A stretch of 64,000 nucleotides of DNA from Verrucomicrobiaceae bacterium (GTDB taxonomy: Bacteria; Verrucomicrobiota; Verrucomicrobiia; Verrucomicrobiales; Verrucomicrobiaceae): NCBI GenBank assembly GCA_947507875.1, contig CANNQP010000012.1:1-64000 (forward strand). Reading direction: 5' to 3'. The notes under the pieces were generated by a model. That model was not told the origin of the DNA, made no database searches, and worked only from the letters and a program-made list of their open reading frames with translations. Shown one piece after another: positions 8,661 to 16,414 of the stretch; within the stretch, counting starts at the first letter, position 1; every line of letters begins with the position of its first letter. Both the position numbers and the translations under genes were made by a program.

Positions 8661-10142
8661 TCACAGGTCGGCGGCACGAATCATGGAGGCTACGGCGTTG
8701 CGATCGGCCACGTCGCGCAAGCGCTTGAGGTAAAAGAGTTCAATCGCCTCACGCACCAGGGCGCGGCTCGGCTCCGCACCGGCTGCCAGCTGGCGATGAA
8801 CAAACTCCAGCGTGCTCAGCAGCGTTCGTCGTGTGAAACTGTAGCGCTCACGGCGCGTTCGCCCCAGGCTCGCAGGGCTGCCTTCCGTTCCTGAGGCCTT
8901 CACCATGGAGATCTGAAACAGGGCCAGATGACGCGCCAGAGTCTCCCATTCCGGCAGCTGCTGCAACAACCCGAAAAGAGGCTCCCGACATGCGGCCTGA
9001 TAAGCGTTTCCGTTGCAATACACCACCGGCTGCTGCCCCGTGGCCAAAAAACGAATCATCGCCAGATGATCCGCCTCTCCTGGCGTGGCCGCCTGATGCC
9101 AGATCGTCCAGCGGTCGCGAAAAGCTGGGCTGAGCACGTTACGCCCGGCATACTCAGCGGGGTTTAGCGTCGCAAAGAGGCGGAACTGCGGGTGCACGGG
9201 AAGGTCACCGCCAGGACCGTAAACCCGGCCATCCCCTTCGCTCAGCACCAGCGAGGGTGACCGCTCCAGAACGCTGTTGAGGCGTTCCAAATTCTGTGGC
9301 TCGGCCAGATTCATCTCGTCCAACATCAGCCAAAGCCCGTGCTCCAGGGCCACTGGAAGGGCACCCAACTGCAACCGCCAGTTCTGGGCAGGCAGCCGTT
9401 CATTGCCCACGATGAATTGCATCTCCAGAGGCGTCAGGCTCCGACCGCTGGCCTGCGCCTGAGCCAGGATATCCCGGCTCGTCTTGGAAAAACGGTGTGC
9501 CATGCCCAGAAGCTGGCCCATGTCCATCCCGTCTCCCGCGCCACCCGGCACGTAGCGTGCGATGAGTTCGCCCGAATCGGTCTGGCCGTGCAGGTTCAGG
9601 CGCATCAGCGGTTGCCCTAGCACATGGGCCACATAGCCCACGGCGGTGGACTTCGCCGCAGAGGTTTCCCCTTCCGAAGCCTGTGGATAATGATGTGCAG
9701 CTCCAAGCGCCACCGCGCGGATTGTGTCCACCGTCGGCTGGTCGAAACACAGGTGCTCAAAACGTTCCGCCGACGGGATCAGCGCACGATAGGGGCCTTC
9801 GTGAGGCGGTGGCTTGTCCATCCAAAAATCCAGGATGCGGAGCCGCCCTTCTTTTTCCTCCATCATCGCCTGAGGAACGGGAGTCGCTAGCGGAGGCGAC
9901 TCCGCCTCACTAGCGCTCGTGCCAGAGGAAAGGTGCGTGCGCCGAAAAGCCTCCCAGGTCACAAGCTTTACGCCGCGCTGCTGGGCCTGCTGATAAATCT
10001 CACGGCCCGCATCGGGGCCGGTGACGACAACCTGGGCGACATCCAGCATGCGAACGACGCGGTGACCGCCCTGGGTGACCAGGTTTGCCACGCGAACGCT
10101 TTCTTCAGGTGCGAAACCTTTGATACAAACGGAAAGAGACAT
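8661..10142 (-). CDS. BRCT-MoxR/CobS-type AAA+ ATPase
   Basis: The 493-residue protein starts with a BRCT-like domain (about 3-70, with VVVTGPDAG and a late W). A linker follows, then a MoxR/CobS/midasin-type AAA+ module. The P-loop at 158-166 reads GETSAAKST, so Ala replaces the usual Gly before Lys. Walker B is LMLDEMNLAEP near 282, and a sensor-like LFATLNPAEYAGRNVLSPAFRDR block lies near 327-350. It should act as an ATP-driven chaperone for the adjacent vWA protein. The BRCT domain would target it to a phosphoprotein or to DNA. BRCT fused to a CobS-like ATPase is not a common layout. Confidence 0.88.
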   Translation of the reverse strand: MSLSVCIKGFAPEESVRVANLVTQGGHRVVRMLDVAQVVVTGPDAGREIYQQAQQRGVKLVTWEAFRRTHLSSGTSASEAESPPLATPVPQAMMEEKEGRLRILDFWMDKPPPHEGPYRALIPSAERFEHLCFDQPTVDTIRAVALGAAHHYPQASEGETSAAKSTAVGYVAHVLGQPLMRLNLHGQTDSGELIARYVPGGAGDGMDMGQLLGMAHRFSKTSRDILAQAQASGRSLTPLEMQFIVGNERLPAQNWRLQLGALPVALEHGLWLMLDEMNLAEPQNLERLNSVLERSPSLVLSEGDGRVYGPGGDLPVHPQFRLFATLNPAEYAGRNVLSPAFRDRWTIWHQAATPGEADHLAMIRFLATGQQPVVYCNGNAYQAACREPLFGLLQQLPEWETLARHLALFQISMVKASGTEGSPASLGRTRRERYSFTRRTLLSTLEFVHRQLAAGAEPSRALVREAIELFYLKRLRDVADRNAVASMIRAADL

Positions 10143-10162
10143 GGGGTTTGGAGAATTGATTT

Positions 10163-10594
10163 TCAGGCGTTCAGAGTGGCTAGCAGCTCCATGATTCGGT
10201 CCTTGAGATCAGGCTGCTGGAGAAGGATGCGGTCACGGATGGATGGGCGTAGCCGCAGAAAGCGTTTGCCTGAAAAACCTTGGAGTAACCTTCTCGTCAG
10301 GGAGCCTTCGGCAAAGGCAGGGCTGTTGTGCTGAATCCACTCCACATCTGTCCCAGGGTGAATGCAGTCCATCAGGGGCCAGGTGAAGCGGTTTCCGAGG
10401 CTGTCACGAAGATGAAGACGGTCTGTGAGCTTCACCTCAACGACCGTGTAAGTGTCATTCAACTCAGCGCGGGCCAGACCGAGGGTGTTTTGCACGATCC
10501 TGATCCTACTCCCCACGGGGTAAAGGCGCTTGATGGTTTCGAGATCCACGGTGGCGCAGAAGTTAGTCGAGGTCTTCGAATTCAAGGAGCTCAT
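10163..10594 (-). CDS. small SH3/KOW-like protein, second of a paralogous pair
   Basis: This frame encodes a product related to the next gene upstream: a beta-rich N-terminal domain (VGSRIRIVQ, NDTYTVVEV, TWPLMDCIHP, EWIQ) and a C-terminal helical half ending in LKDRIMELLATL. Either the ATG at 10594, which overlaps the upstream gene by 32 bases, or the GTG at 10549, 13 bases after its stop, could be the start. Neither has a Shine-Dalgarno sequence. The gene lies directly upstream of the BRCT-MoxR gene and probably belongs to the same transcript. Function is unknown; the domain resembles small SH3-like nucleic-acid or protein-binding folds. Confidence 0.65.
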   Translation of the reverse strand: MSSLNSKTSTNFCATVDLETIKRLYPVGSRIRIVQNTLGLARAELNDTYTVVEVKLTDRLHLRDSLGNRFTWPLMDCIHPGTDVEWIQHNSPAFAEGSLTRRLLQGFSGKRFLRLRPSIRDRILLQQPDLKDRIMELLATLNA

Positions 10595-11045
10595 CCAAGG
10601 AATCAGCTGCGGGGGCGGTCCCATTGGCAGTCGGAGTTTGACCCACGACCTCCTCATCAGCCAGGGCACCAAGGATCTTGTCATGCAGCCCGGGAATCTG
10701 CATCACCAGACGGTTGCGCAGATCCTCCCGCAAAGAGAGGCCTTCAACGCCATCAAAGGCAGCCAGCAAATCCAAGGCCTCGGCGGGCAGAACGGTCTTG
10801 AGCCATTCCCAGCCAATGTCATTGGCCTTCTGGCAATCACGCCATTTGATCCAACCGCCCTCCTGTCCATTGGCGGCCTGGGCCTTCAGCGTGTTGTCAT
10901 TGCTGTCGACACTGGTGACGGTGTAGAGGCGGCCTGGCTCATAGCCATGGTGGCCGAATCCGCCAGTGGCGCGGATTTTGTCACCATTTTTAAACGGCGC
11001 GGACTGAGATGAACGACGACGGGCGAAGGGGTCTTTGGGTGGCAT
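10563..11045 (-). CDS. small SH3/KOW-like protein, first of a paralogous pair
   Basis: Starting at the ATG at 11045 (MPPKDPFARRR), the 160-residue product has a basic N-terminus. An SH3/KOW-like beta domain follows (FKNGDKIRATGGFG, GRLYTVTSV, GGWIKWRDC), then a helical region (LREDLRNRLVMQIPGLHDKIL) and an acidic tail. A TTG ten codons upstream is in frame but less likely. It is the first gene of the minus-strand cluster that includes the BRCT-MoxR and vWA genes. The two paralogues probably arose by tandem duplication. I do not recognise a named family. Confidence 0.7.
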   Translation of the reverse strand: MPPKDPFARRRSSQSAPFKNGDKIRATGGFGHHGYEPGRLYTVTSVDSNDNTLKAQAANGQEGGWIKWRDCQKANDIGWEWLKTVLPAEALDLLAAFDGVEGLSLREDLRNRLVMQIPGLHDKILGALADEEVVGQTPTANGTAPAADSLDELLEFEDLD

Positions 11046-11209
11046 AATAATGCTTTTTGTTCTGGTTGGCTTCAATCAGAAGCGCCCTCATTTGAAGAAG
11101 GTTTGATTCAGTTGAAGCCATCGATCGGCGCCTGGGCTGAAGCATCCGTCTGTTCAAACCTCCTGACGGAGTTTTAGGAGCGAATGATTCGAAGTTTAGA
11201 GTTCCGACT

Positions 11210-11282
11210 CGCCAAAATAACTATTGGCGCAAAATCATTTGTAAAACCCGCTAAGTGCAATCAGGTGGACTATTGGGTCCAC
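11210..11282. promoter_or_regulatory. two inverted repeats upstream of the LysR gene
   Basis: CGCCAA and TTGGCG form a perfect 6-bp dyad at 11210-11229 (8-base spacer). GTGGAC and GTCCAC form another at 11265-11282 (6-base spacer). Both lie between the divergent minus-strand cluster and the LysR ATG at 11301. CTATTGG recurs within both. They could be LysR binding sites controlling either direction, which is inferred from position only. Confidence 0.4.
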
Positions 11283-11300
11283 TTGACATAAAACAGAAAA

Positions 11301-12284
11301 ATGAAGCCGCAGCATCAATTTCCAGATCTTCATGACACGAAAGGACTCTCCATTGAAAGGCTGGTGACGTTCTGCCGCGTGGTCGAAGCAGGCGGACTAT
11401 CGAAGGCTGCCGAGCGTTTTGGCCTGGATCTCAGCCTGGTAAGCCGGCAGTTCACCGATCTTGAAGCTTTCTTTGGACGCAAACTGGCTTCGCGTTCGAG
11501 AAAAGACTTCACGCTAAACGAATTTGGTGAAGACCTCCATGAACTGGCGAGTGGGTTCATCCAGTCTGTTGCCAAGCTGAGAGACCGCTGTGCAAACAAG
11601 CGCCAGACCTTCAGCCTTGCCTCTGGTGGCGGCCTGATTTCATGGCTGGTATCGCCACGGGTGGATAGCTTGAGACTGGCACAGCCAAATGCAGGATTTG
11701 TCATCAAAAGCTTCCGAACCAAAGACATTGTCAATGGTGTGCTCTGCAACCAAATAGACTTTGGGTTAGTGCGGCAAAGTGCAGCCTGTGACAGCCGCCT
11801 TGGGTCTCAATCCATCGGCATCATGGATTATTCGGTATTCATGTCGGCGCATACTGCTTCCACATACGAAATTGGCACCAAGACTACAGCCCTTGAAGCT
11901 ATAGCCAAAGTGCCGCTGATTCTCATAGATGGAGATGGCGAATTTCGGGAAAAGCTCGAATCAAATGCCAGAGCTCACAACCTCACGATGTCCACAGTGA
12001 TTGAATGCGGATCATTCACCGATGCAGCGATGGCAGTGACATGGGGAAATGTCTGCTCAGTTCTCCCCAATCTTGCCGATCAATATTTCGCTGACATTGA
12101 CCATGTCAAGATTCCCTGGGTGACGGACGACTTGAGCCGTGAAATCTGTCTCATTTGGAGCAAATCTGCGATGCGTACGGGAGGAAGGGCCAAGCGGCAT
12201 TTGTTGGAACATCTCAAACGCATTCTTAATTTCGGGCGAGCACCACGAACACGAAGATACTTCGCCAAGTCATCGGATTCATGA
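11301..12284 (+). CDS. LysR-family transcriptional regulator
   Basis: The 327-residue protein has an N-terminal winged helix (residues about 17-75: LVTFCRVVEAGGLSKAAERF, then SLVSRQFTDLEAFFGRKL), the classic LysR DNA-binding signature. A periplasmic-binding-like effector domain follows. It is transcribed toward the PLP-dependent D-cysteine desulfhydrase/ACC-deaminase-type gene on the opposite strand. LysR proteins often regulate neighbouring genes, but here the neighbour is convergent rather than divergent. The divergent partner is the 1-11 kb cluster. The effector is unknown. The C-terminal tail after residue 310 is basic and not typical of the family. Confidence 0.85.
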   Translation: MKPQHQFPDLHDTKGLSIERLVTFCRVVEAGGLSKAAERFGLDLSLVSRQFTDLEAFFGRKLASRSRKDFTLNEFGEDLHELASGFIQSVAKLRDRCANKRQTFSLASGGGLISWLVSPRVDSLRLAQPNAGFVIKSFRTKDIVNGVLCNQIDFGLVRQSAACDSRLGSQSIGIMDYSVFMSAHTASTYEIGTKTTALEAIAKVPLILIDGDGEFREKLESNARAHNLTMSTVIECGSFTDAAMAVTWGNVCSVLPNLADQYFADIDHVKIPWVTDDLSREICLIWSKSAMRTGGRAKRHLLEHLKRILNFGRAPRTRRYFAKSSDS

Positions 12285-12369
12285 TCCGTCAAGAACTCGT
12301 ACCCCAACGGGTTGAAGCAAATCCTGAGCTCCAAAGAGGGACTGATCCAATCACTATATCATTCCATCG

Positions 12370-13267
12370 CTATGATTCATCGCTCATGGATGAGCGGTTG
12401 CCTTGCAGCCCTCCTGTGTGAATGGCAATCAATCGCTGACCTTCCGAAAAAAAAGCCTTTCCGGATCATGTCCTCAATCCCGTAAATCATTTTCCCCGTG
12501 TAAACTGGTTCCAGTTGAATCTGCGTTTTATCATTAAAAGCCCGGATAAAATCCACCAACTCCGGACTGGAGCGGGCGAAGCCTCCAAAATGATAGGCTT
12601 CGACAATGTTCCAATTTGTGAAGTTCGTAGATGCCAACTTTTCCACCTCCTGATTCAGAAAGTTGCCATTCTTCAGGGCATAAAAACCCAAGACAAGCTT
12701 TGTTGCTGGAACGGCTCTGACAAGACTCGCCAAAGTCGCGCCCATCCCGCATGGACAGCAAATCACATCGCAATCCATGTCAATTTCGGCAACCAGTTCT
12801 GCCACGCCACGCAAAGCCAGATCCGTGGCACCGCCCTCCGGAAGCCAGAATGAATCCTCAGCGATTTCCGTGCGCTTTGCTTCGCGAAGTGCCCGATACT
12901 CAAGCCGCGAGACGAAATGCAGCATCATGCCCCAACGCCTCAAGTCATCCAAGGTTGGGTTGAGCTTCTGCTCACCTCGCACATAAGCCTCTGTTTGAAG
13001 ACCCAGAACATTGCCAGCATAAGCTAAGGCATGGAGATGATTGAAATACGGACCACCCATGCTGACAATCTTAGAAGATCCCATGGACAAAGCATGGGCA
13101 AGACAGTGCTTGAGCTTTCGCCATTTATTGCCCGAGATAATCGGATGGATTTGATCGTCACGCTTGATCCACAACTCAATTTTATGCTGACCTAACAAGG
13201 GTGATCTCACCCTTGTTAGAGCTGATTTCGATAACTGCCTTTCGAGCTCGGCAAATTTTGTTGGCAT
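12370..13267 (-). pseudogene. D-cysteine desulfhydrase / ACC deaminase family gene with an A8-tract frameshift
   Basis: The first 270 or so residues are a good fold-type II PLP enzyme of the ACC deaminase/D-cysteine desulfhydrase family. There is a SGNKWRKLKH lysine motif near residue 46, GGPYFNH near 70, LPEGGATDLALRG near 142 and CPCGMGATLASL near 172. The annotated frame then ends in an unrelated tail and stops near 12377. Removing one base from the eight-A run at 12447-12454 restores the family C-terminus, SEGQRLIAIHTGGLQG, with a stop at 12370. Either the gene is inactivated, or it is slippage-prone, or the run was miscounted. The intact enzyme would deaminate a D-amino acid or ACC to an oxo-acid. 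Confidence 0.82.
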
Positions 13268-13417
13268 CTGCTTATCCTCGGTTAAATCAAGTGCTCATCC
13301 TCAGCCGGAACCCCCGGTTCGCTTGTAATAACAAAGTGAGCTTTGCATTTTGGCTTCATCAACTTTGAAAGCAATAGCAAGCATATAGCCACCTGGTCGC
13401 CTCCCTGATCCTCCAAG

Positions 13418-14208
13418 ATGCCTACATTCGACCCAGATTTCCTGCTGCATAGTCTATGCGCCAGCGGGCTGCGGCTGTGCTTTTACCCGAGCTGCGGGCA
13501 GCGAGTGCTTGGGTCGGTGAGGGGTTTGGAGGCGGGTGTGTTTGTTTTTTCGGATAGCCGCGCGAGGACGCGGCAGGGGCGACAGCGGTTTTGGTAGGGT
13601 ATTGCGAAAGATTTTCGGCGCATTGGCGAGCCTTTGCAGTTGGTGAAGGCGACGGTGCGGACGCGGGTGTTTCGTTGCGGAGAGAAGTGGGGTTCCTGTT
13701 TTTCCAGGACAACAACGAGGTGCTAGCCCGCATCCGGGCGTCGCAGTGTCAGATCACCACCTTTGTCGGTATCTGCGATGGATGCCGGGAGGGTGGCAAC
13801 TACGAGTGTGTGCACTCGCCGCCTTTGCTGGACAAGCTGCTAGCTGCGGCGGCGATGCCGTTGACGTATTTTGCCGATCACTCGGAGCTGCTATCAAATT
13901 GGAGTCACTACACAGGTAGGCATCGTTTTCATCAGGTGGTGCGACACGATGAGCGATGGCAGTTTGCACTGCAGGATGTTCTGGTGCGCCCCCACTGGGT
14001 TCCAGGAGAGGCTCCCGAAGAAGTGCCTGATGTGGACATGGACGTGGGATTTTACGCTTGCGTTCCAGACACTGCTCTTCGCGCCGCAATGAAGCAGAGG
14101 CTCGCCGATGCACACACAAGGCATTCACCACTGATGACGCTGGCACCGTTTCGCCGTGGGGGACATGGTGAGATTATTGCTCGGTATGAGGTCACGACCC
14201 TTCAGTAA
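13418..14208 (+). pseudogene. broken gene of unknown family (in-frame stop plus frameshift)
   Basis: An ATG at 13418 opens MPTFDPDFLLHSLCASG and runs to a TAG at 13595-13597. The same frame continues after the stop with GIAKDFRRIGEPLQL up to about 13690. There the sense shifts to another frame (FFQDNNEVLARIRASQ, FVGICDGCREGGNYEC) and continues to 14208. Adding one G to the GGGG run at 13689-13692 would join the two frames. At least two lesions therefore separate the pieces, so this is a decayed gene or poor sequence. The rejoined protein would be about 260 residues with a Cys-rich CDGC motif. I do not recognise it. Confidence 0.6.
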
Positions 14209-14274
14209 TCGAACCCACACATTATCAGCACACCAGTAACCACTGAAGTAGCAAGTGTCACGCCAGCCACCGCC

Positions 14275-14784
14275 ATGCAGCAACACGATTCACACAGCAA
14301 ATTTTGGAGCGGGGATGTTGGCCCTTTCTTTATGAACAGCTCATTTGTGCCACGGCAGCAGGAGGGACCGCATTGTGTTTCCACGGTGCTGTCGATGCTC
14401 ACGGGTCAGGCACCGGAGGTGATTCGGCCGGGGATCAACACCCAGGACCCGGTGAGCTGCTCGGACTACCTGTGCGGGCGTGGCATGAAACTGGCGTTTT
14501 GCCCGACCGATTGTCGTCGCCTGCGCCACTACCTGGATGATCTGCTTGCACTCGACGACCTCTTTACCCTGAGCTACTACAGCCCAACCGATGCAGAGGC
14601 GATTTGCGCTGATCCGAATGAGAAGGGCTGGGTGTGCGGATCGCACATTGTGCTGCTGCACAGGGATCAGATCCTCGATCCTGCCAGTGGCACAAGGACG
14701 GCCGCGCTTGCGCATCACGGAATGAACCGCTTTACGAAACGCATTTTGCGGTTGGTTCCGTCAAATCATGCTTGGGGCTTGTGA
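14275..14784 (+). CDS. putative papain-like cysteine peptidase or transamidase
   Basis: The 169-residue protein has a pattern like papain-fold enzymes. QQEGPHCVSTVLSML has Cys34 at the start of a helix with Gln28/29 upstream as a possible oxyanion residue. CGSHIVLLHRDQILDPASG has His124 followed by Asp135 in adjacent strands. This Q-C-H-D order matches small peptidases of the C39/papain clan. The function is an inference from motifs alone. It lies 66 bases downstream of the broken gene at 13418-14208 on the same strand, so the two may once have formed an operon. No signal peptide is seen. Confidence 0.6.
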   Translation: MQQHDSHSKFWSGDVGPFFMNSSFVPRQQEGPHCVSTVLSMLTGQAPEVIRPGINTQDPVSCSDYLCGRGMKLAFCPTDCRRLRHYLDDLLALDDLFTLSYYSPTDAEAICADPNEKGWVCGSHIVLLHRDQILDPASGTRTAALAHHGMNRFTKRILRLVPSNHAWGL

Positions 14785-14919
14785 ACTGTGGGCATGAGTT
14801 CATAGCCCTCAATTCTTCAATAATCCCCATGGGCGAATCACAGCCGGGAAAAAAGCACAAACTGAGCCCCAAATCCCCTGAAGCCTGAAACTCCACAAGC
14901 TTTCCGATTTGAGAGTTGC

Positions 14920-15687
14920 TCAGCTCGTCCCCCAGCGCGCCCCTGCGATGGCGCCAACGAGAACAGGGCTGTAGTTGGCCGGGCCAGCAAAGTCCAACGA
15001 GGCCTGCAATGCAGAAGCAAAGTGGCGATTTGCGGATAGGAACGAAATGGCGGTTCGCAGGACCTCAGGAGCATGGCCGCCGCGTTCGATTGGTCGTGCA
15101 TTGGGATTGAGAAGGGCTTGTCGAGCAGGCCCTCGCACTTGCGCTGCGACACTTTGCAATGCCTCGGTCCAGGCCGTGCCATCGATGAGATGGCGGCAAA
15201 GCAACACGACTGCGGCCGATGTTTCTCCGGCGTCGGGATGAAGATGGGTGAGTCGCGCCTCCTGGCGGGCAAGATCGCCCAGATCATGGAGGGACAGAAA
15301 GTCCATCATCGCGAGAGGAGAGGCGCGATGAGCGGGATTGCAACCCGCCGAGGTGCCGCCGGATTCCTCATGGATCTGCCGGGCGGCTTCTTCCCTCGAT
15401 AACCCATGCTGAACGAGTTCAAAAACACCGGCCGCGGTCGGTCCAGTGTCAAACCCCTCTGCCAACCACCAGGAGTGATAGCGCGCTAAGATATCGTCCA
15501 GGCAAAAGCGACCCAGCGATTCCAGGCTCAGCTTGAGCCGCAGAGCCATTTGAGTGGGGCCGCCGTTTTTGTCAGCCAGGCAAAGCCCGCGCCACAACCC
15601 GGCACGTCGGTCTTCCACGGAGAGGCTTCTCCGCTGGCCAAGGAAGGAGAAAAAGCGCCGCAATGGGGTGTTCATAAAGCAAATCAT
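14920..15687 (-). CDS. divergent ADP-ribosylglycohydrolase-like protein
   Basis: The product keeps the DraG fold pattern (GLWRGLCLADKNGGPTQMAL, EGFDTGPTAAGVFELV, GGTSAGCNPAHRASPLAMM, ANYSPVLVGAIAGARWG). Where the family has TDDT and GGDTDT metal-binding Asp blocks, it has GPTQ and GPANYS, so most metal ligands are missing. It may bind a ligand without hydrolysis or use another chemistry. The frame opens with a GTG at 15723; the ATG at 15687 or 15675 is a better start. It is unlike the copy at 6039-6827, which keeps the acidic residues. It converges with the papain-like gene. Confidence 0.68.
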   Translation of the reverse strand: MICFMNTPLRRFFSFLGQRRSLSVEDRRAGLWRGLCLADKNGGPTQMALRLKLSLESLGRFCLDDILARYHSWWLAEGFDTGPTAAGVFELVQHGLSREEAARQIHEESGGTSAGCNPAHRASPLAMMDFLSLHDLGDLARQEARLTHLHPDAGETSAAVVLLCRHLIDGTAWTEALQSVAAQVRGPARQALLNPNARPIERGGHAPEVLRTAISFLSANRHFASALQASLDFAGPANYSPVLVGAIAGARWGTS

Positions 15688-15826
15688 GCTGCGATGGGTT
15701 TCGTCTGCGTCAAATGGTGCCACAAAAGGAGCGACACACGTTGCTGCCGGCGGCCATGATTCATTTCACAGGGGGGGGCACCTGACATGGACACGTTGGT
15801 GAGCCAGCATGGGATGCATGCTTGCA

Positions 15827-15863
15827 TCTACAAATCATTGCACTTTATGCAATCTTTTGTAGA
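15827..15863. promoter_or_regulatory. nested dyad operator before abiEi
   Basis: TCTACAAA (15827-15834) pairs with TTTGTAGA (15856-15863). Inside it ATTGCA (15837-15842) pairs with TGCAAT (15848-15853). Overall 14 of 16 positions match around a 5-base centre. The dyad ends eight bases before the abiEi ATG and overlaps a possible promoter (TTGCAT at 15823, TATGCA at 15846). AbiEi antitoxins bind inverted repeats to autoregulate, so this is the likely operator. Confidence 0.7.
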
Positions 15864-15871
15864 GTCATGCC

Positions 15872-16414
15872 ATGCAGCCCATCAGGCAACTTGCCCAAAC
15901 CCTCAAGTCGCTAGCCGACCGCGATCACTCCGTGTTCGCGCCTAGTGACCTGGCGGCTGCTATCCCTGAGTGCAGCGAGTTGGCGGTTCTTTTATCGCGG
16001 GCGACCAAAGCCGGTTTGCTCAAGCGCATCTGCCGGGGCATCTACCTCTACCCGGTCTCCGGCTACGCGGCGGGCAACCTGCTCTTCCATGCGGCGGCGC
16101 GACTCAGAGCAGACGAGTTCAACTACATCAGCCTGGAAACTGCACTTAGCGATGCCGGGGTCATCTCCCAGGTGCCCATGAACTGGATCACCCTGATGTC
16201 CTCCGGGCGCAGCCACATCGTCAACTGTGGTGACTACGGTCACATTGAATTTGTACACACGGAGCAGCGTCCCGAGAATCTGGGCGGTGAGCTGTCCTTC
16301 GATGCTGACAGGCATTTGTGGCGGGCTTCGGTCCGGCAGGCGATGCGTGACATGAAGGCCACACGACGGAACATGGATCTTGTTGATAAGGGGGCGGTGC
16401 ATGAGCTTGCTTGA
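15872..16414 (+). CDS. abiEi: AbiEi-type antitoxin / transcriptional repressor
   Basis: The 180-residue protein fits the AbiEi antitoxin family of type IV toxin-antitoxin systems. An N-terminal winged helix (residues about 12-60: DHSVFAPSDLAAAIPE, LLSRATKAGLLKRICRGIYLYP) precedes a C-terminal antitoxin domain (FNYISLETALSDAGVISQVP). The antitoxin represses its own operon and counteracts the toxin without binding it directly in known cases. The gene overlaps the toxin start by 14 bases, which suggests translational coupling. A strong dyad lies just upstream of the ATG. Confidence 0.88.
   Translation: MQPIRQLAQTLKSLADRDHSVFAPSDLAAAIPECSELAVLLSRATKAGLLKRICRGIYLYPVSGYAAGNLLFHAAARLRADEFNYISLETALSDAGVISQVPMNWITLMSSGRSHIVNCGDYGHIEFVHTEQRPENLGGELSFDADRHLWRASVRQAMRDMKATRRNMDLVDKGAVHELA

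Noticed and set aside
10163..10684. Start of the second SH3/KOW-like gene at 10684
   Set aside because: The extra residues overlap the upstream gene and have no similarity to the paralogue; 10594 or 10549 is preferred.
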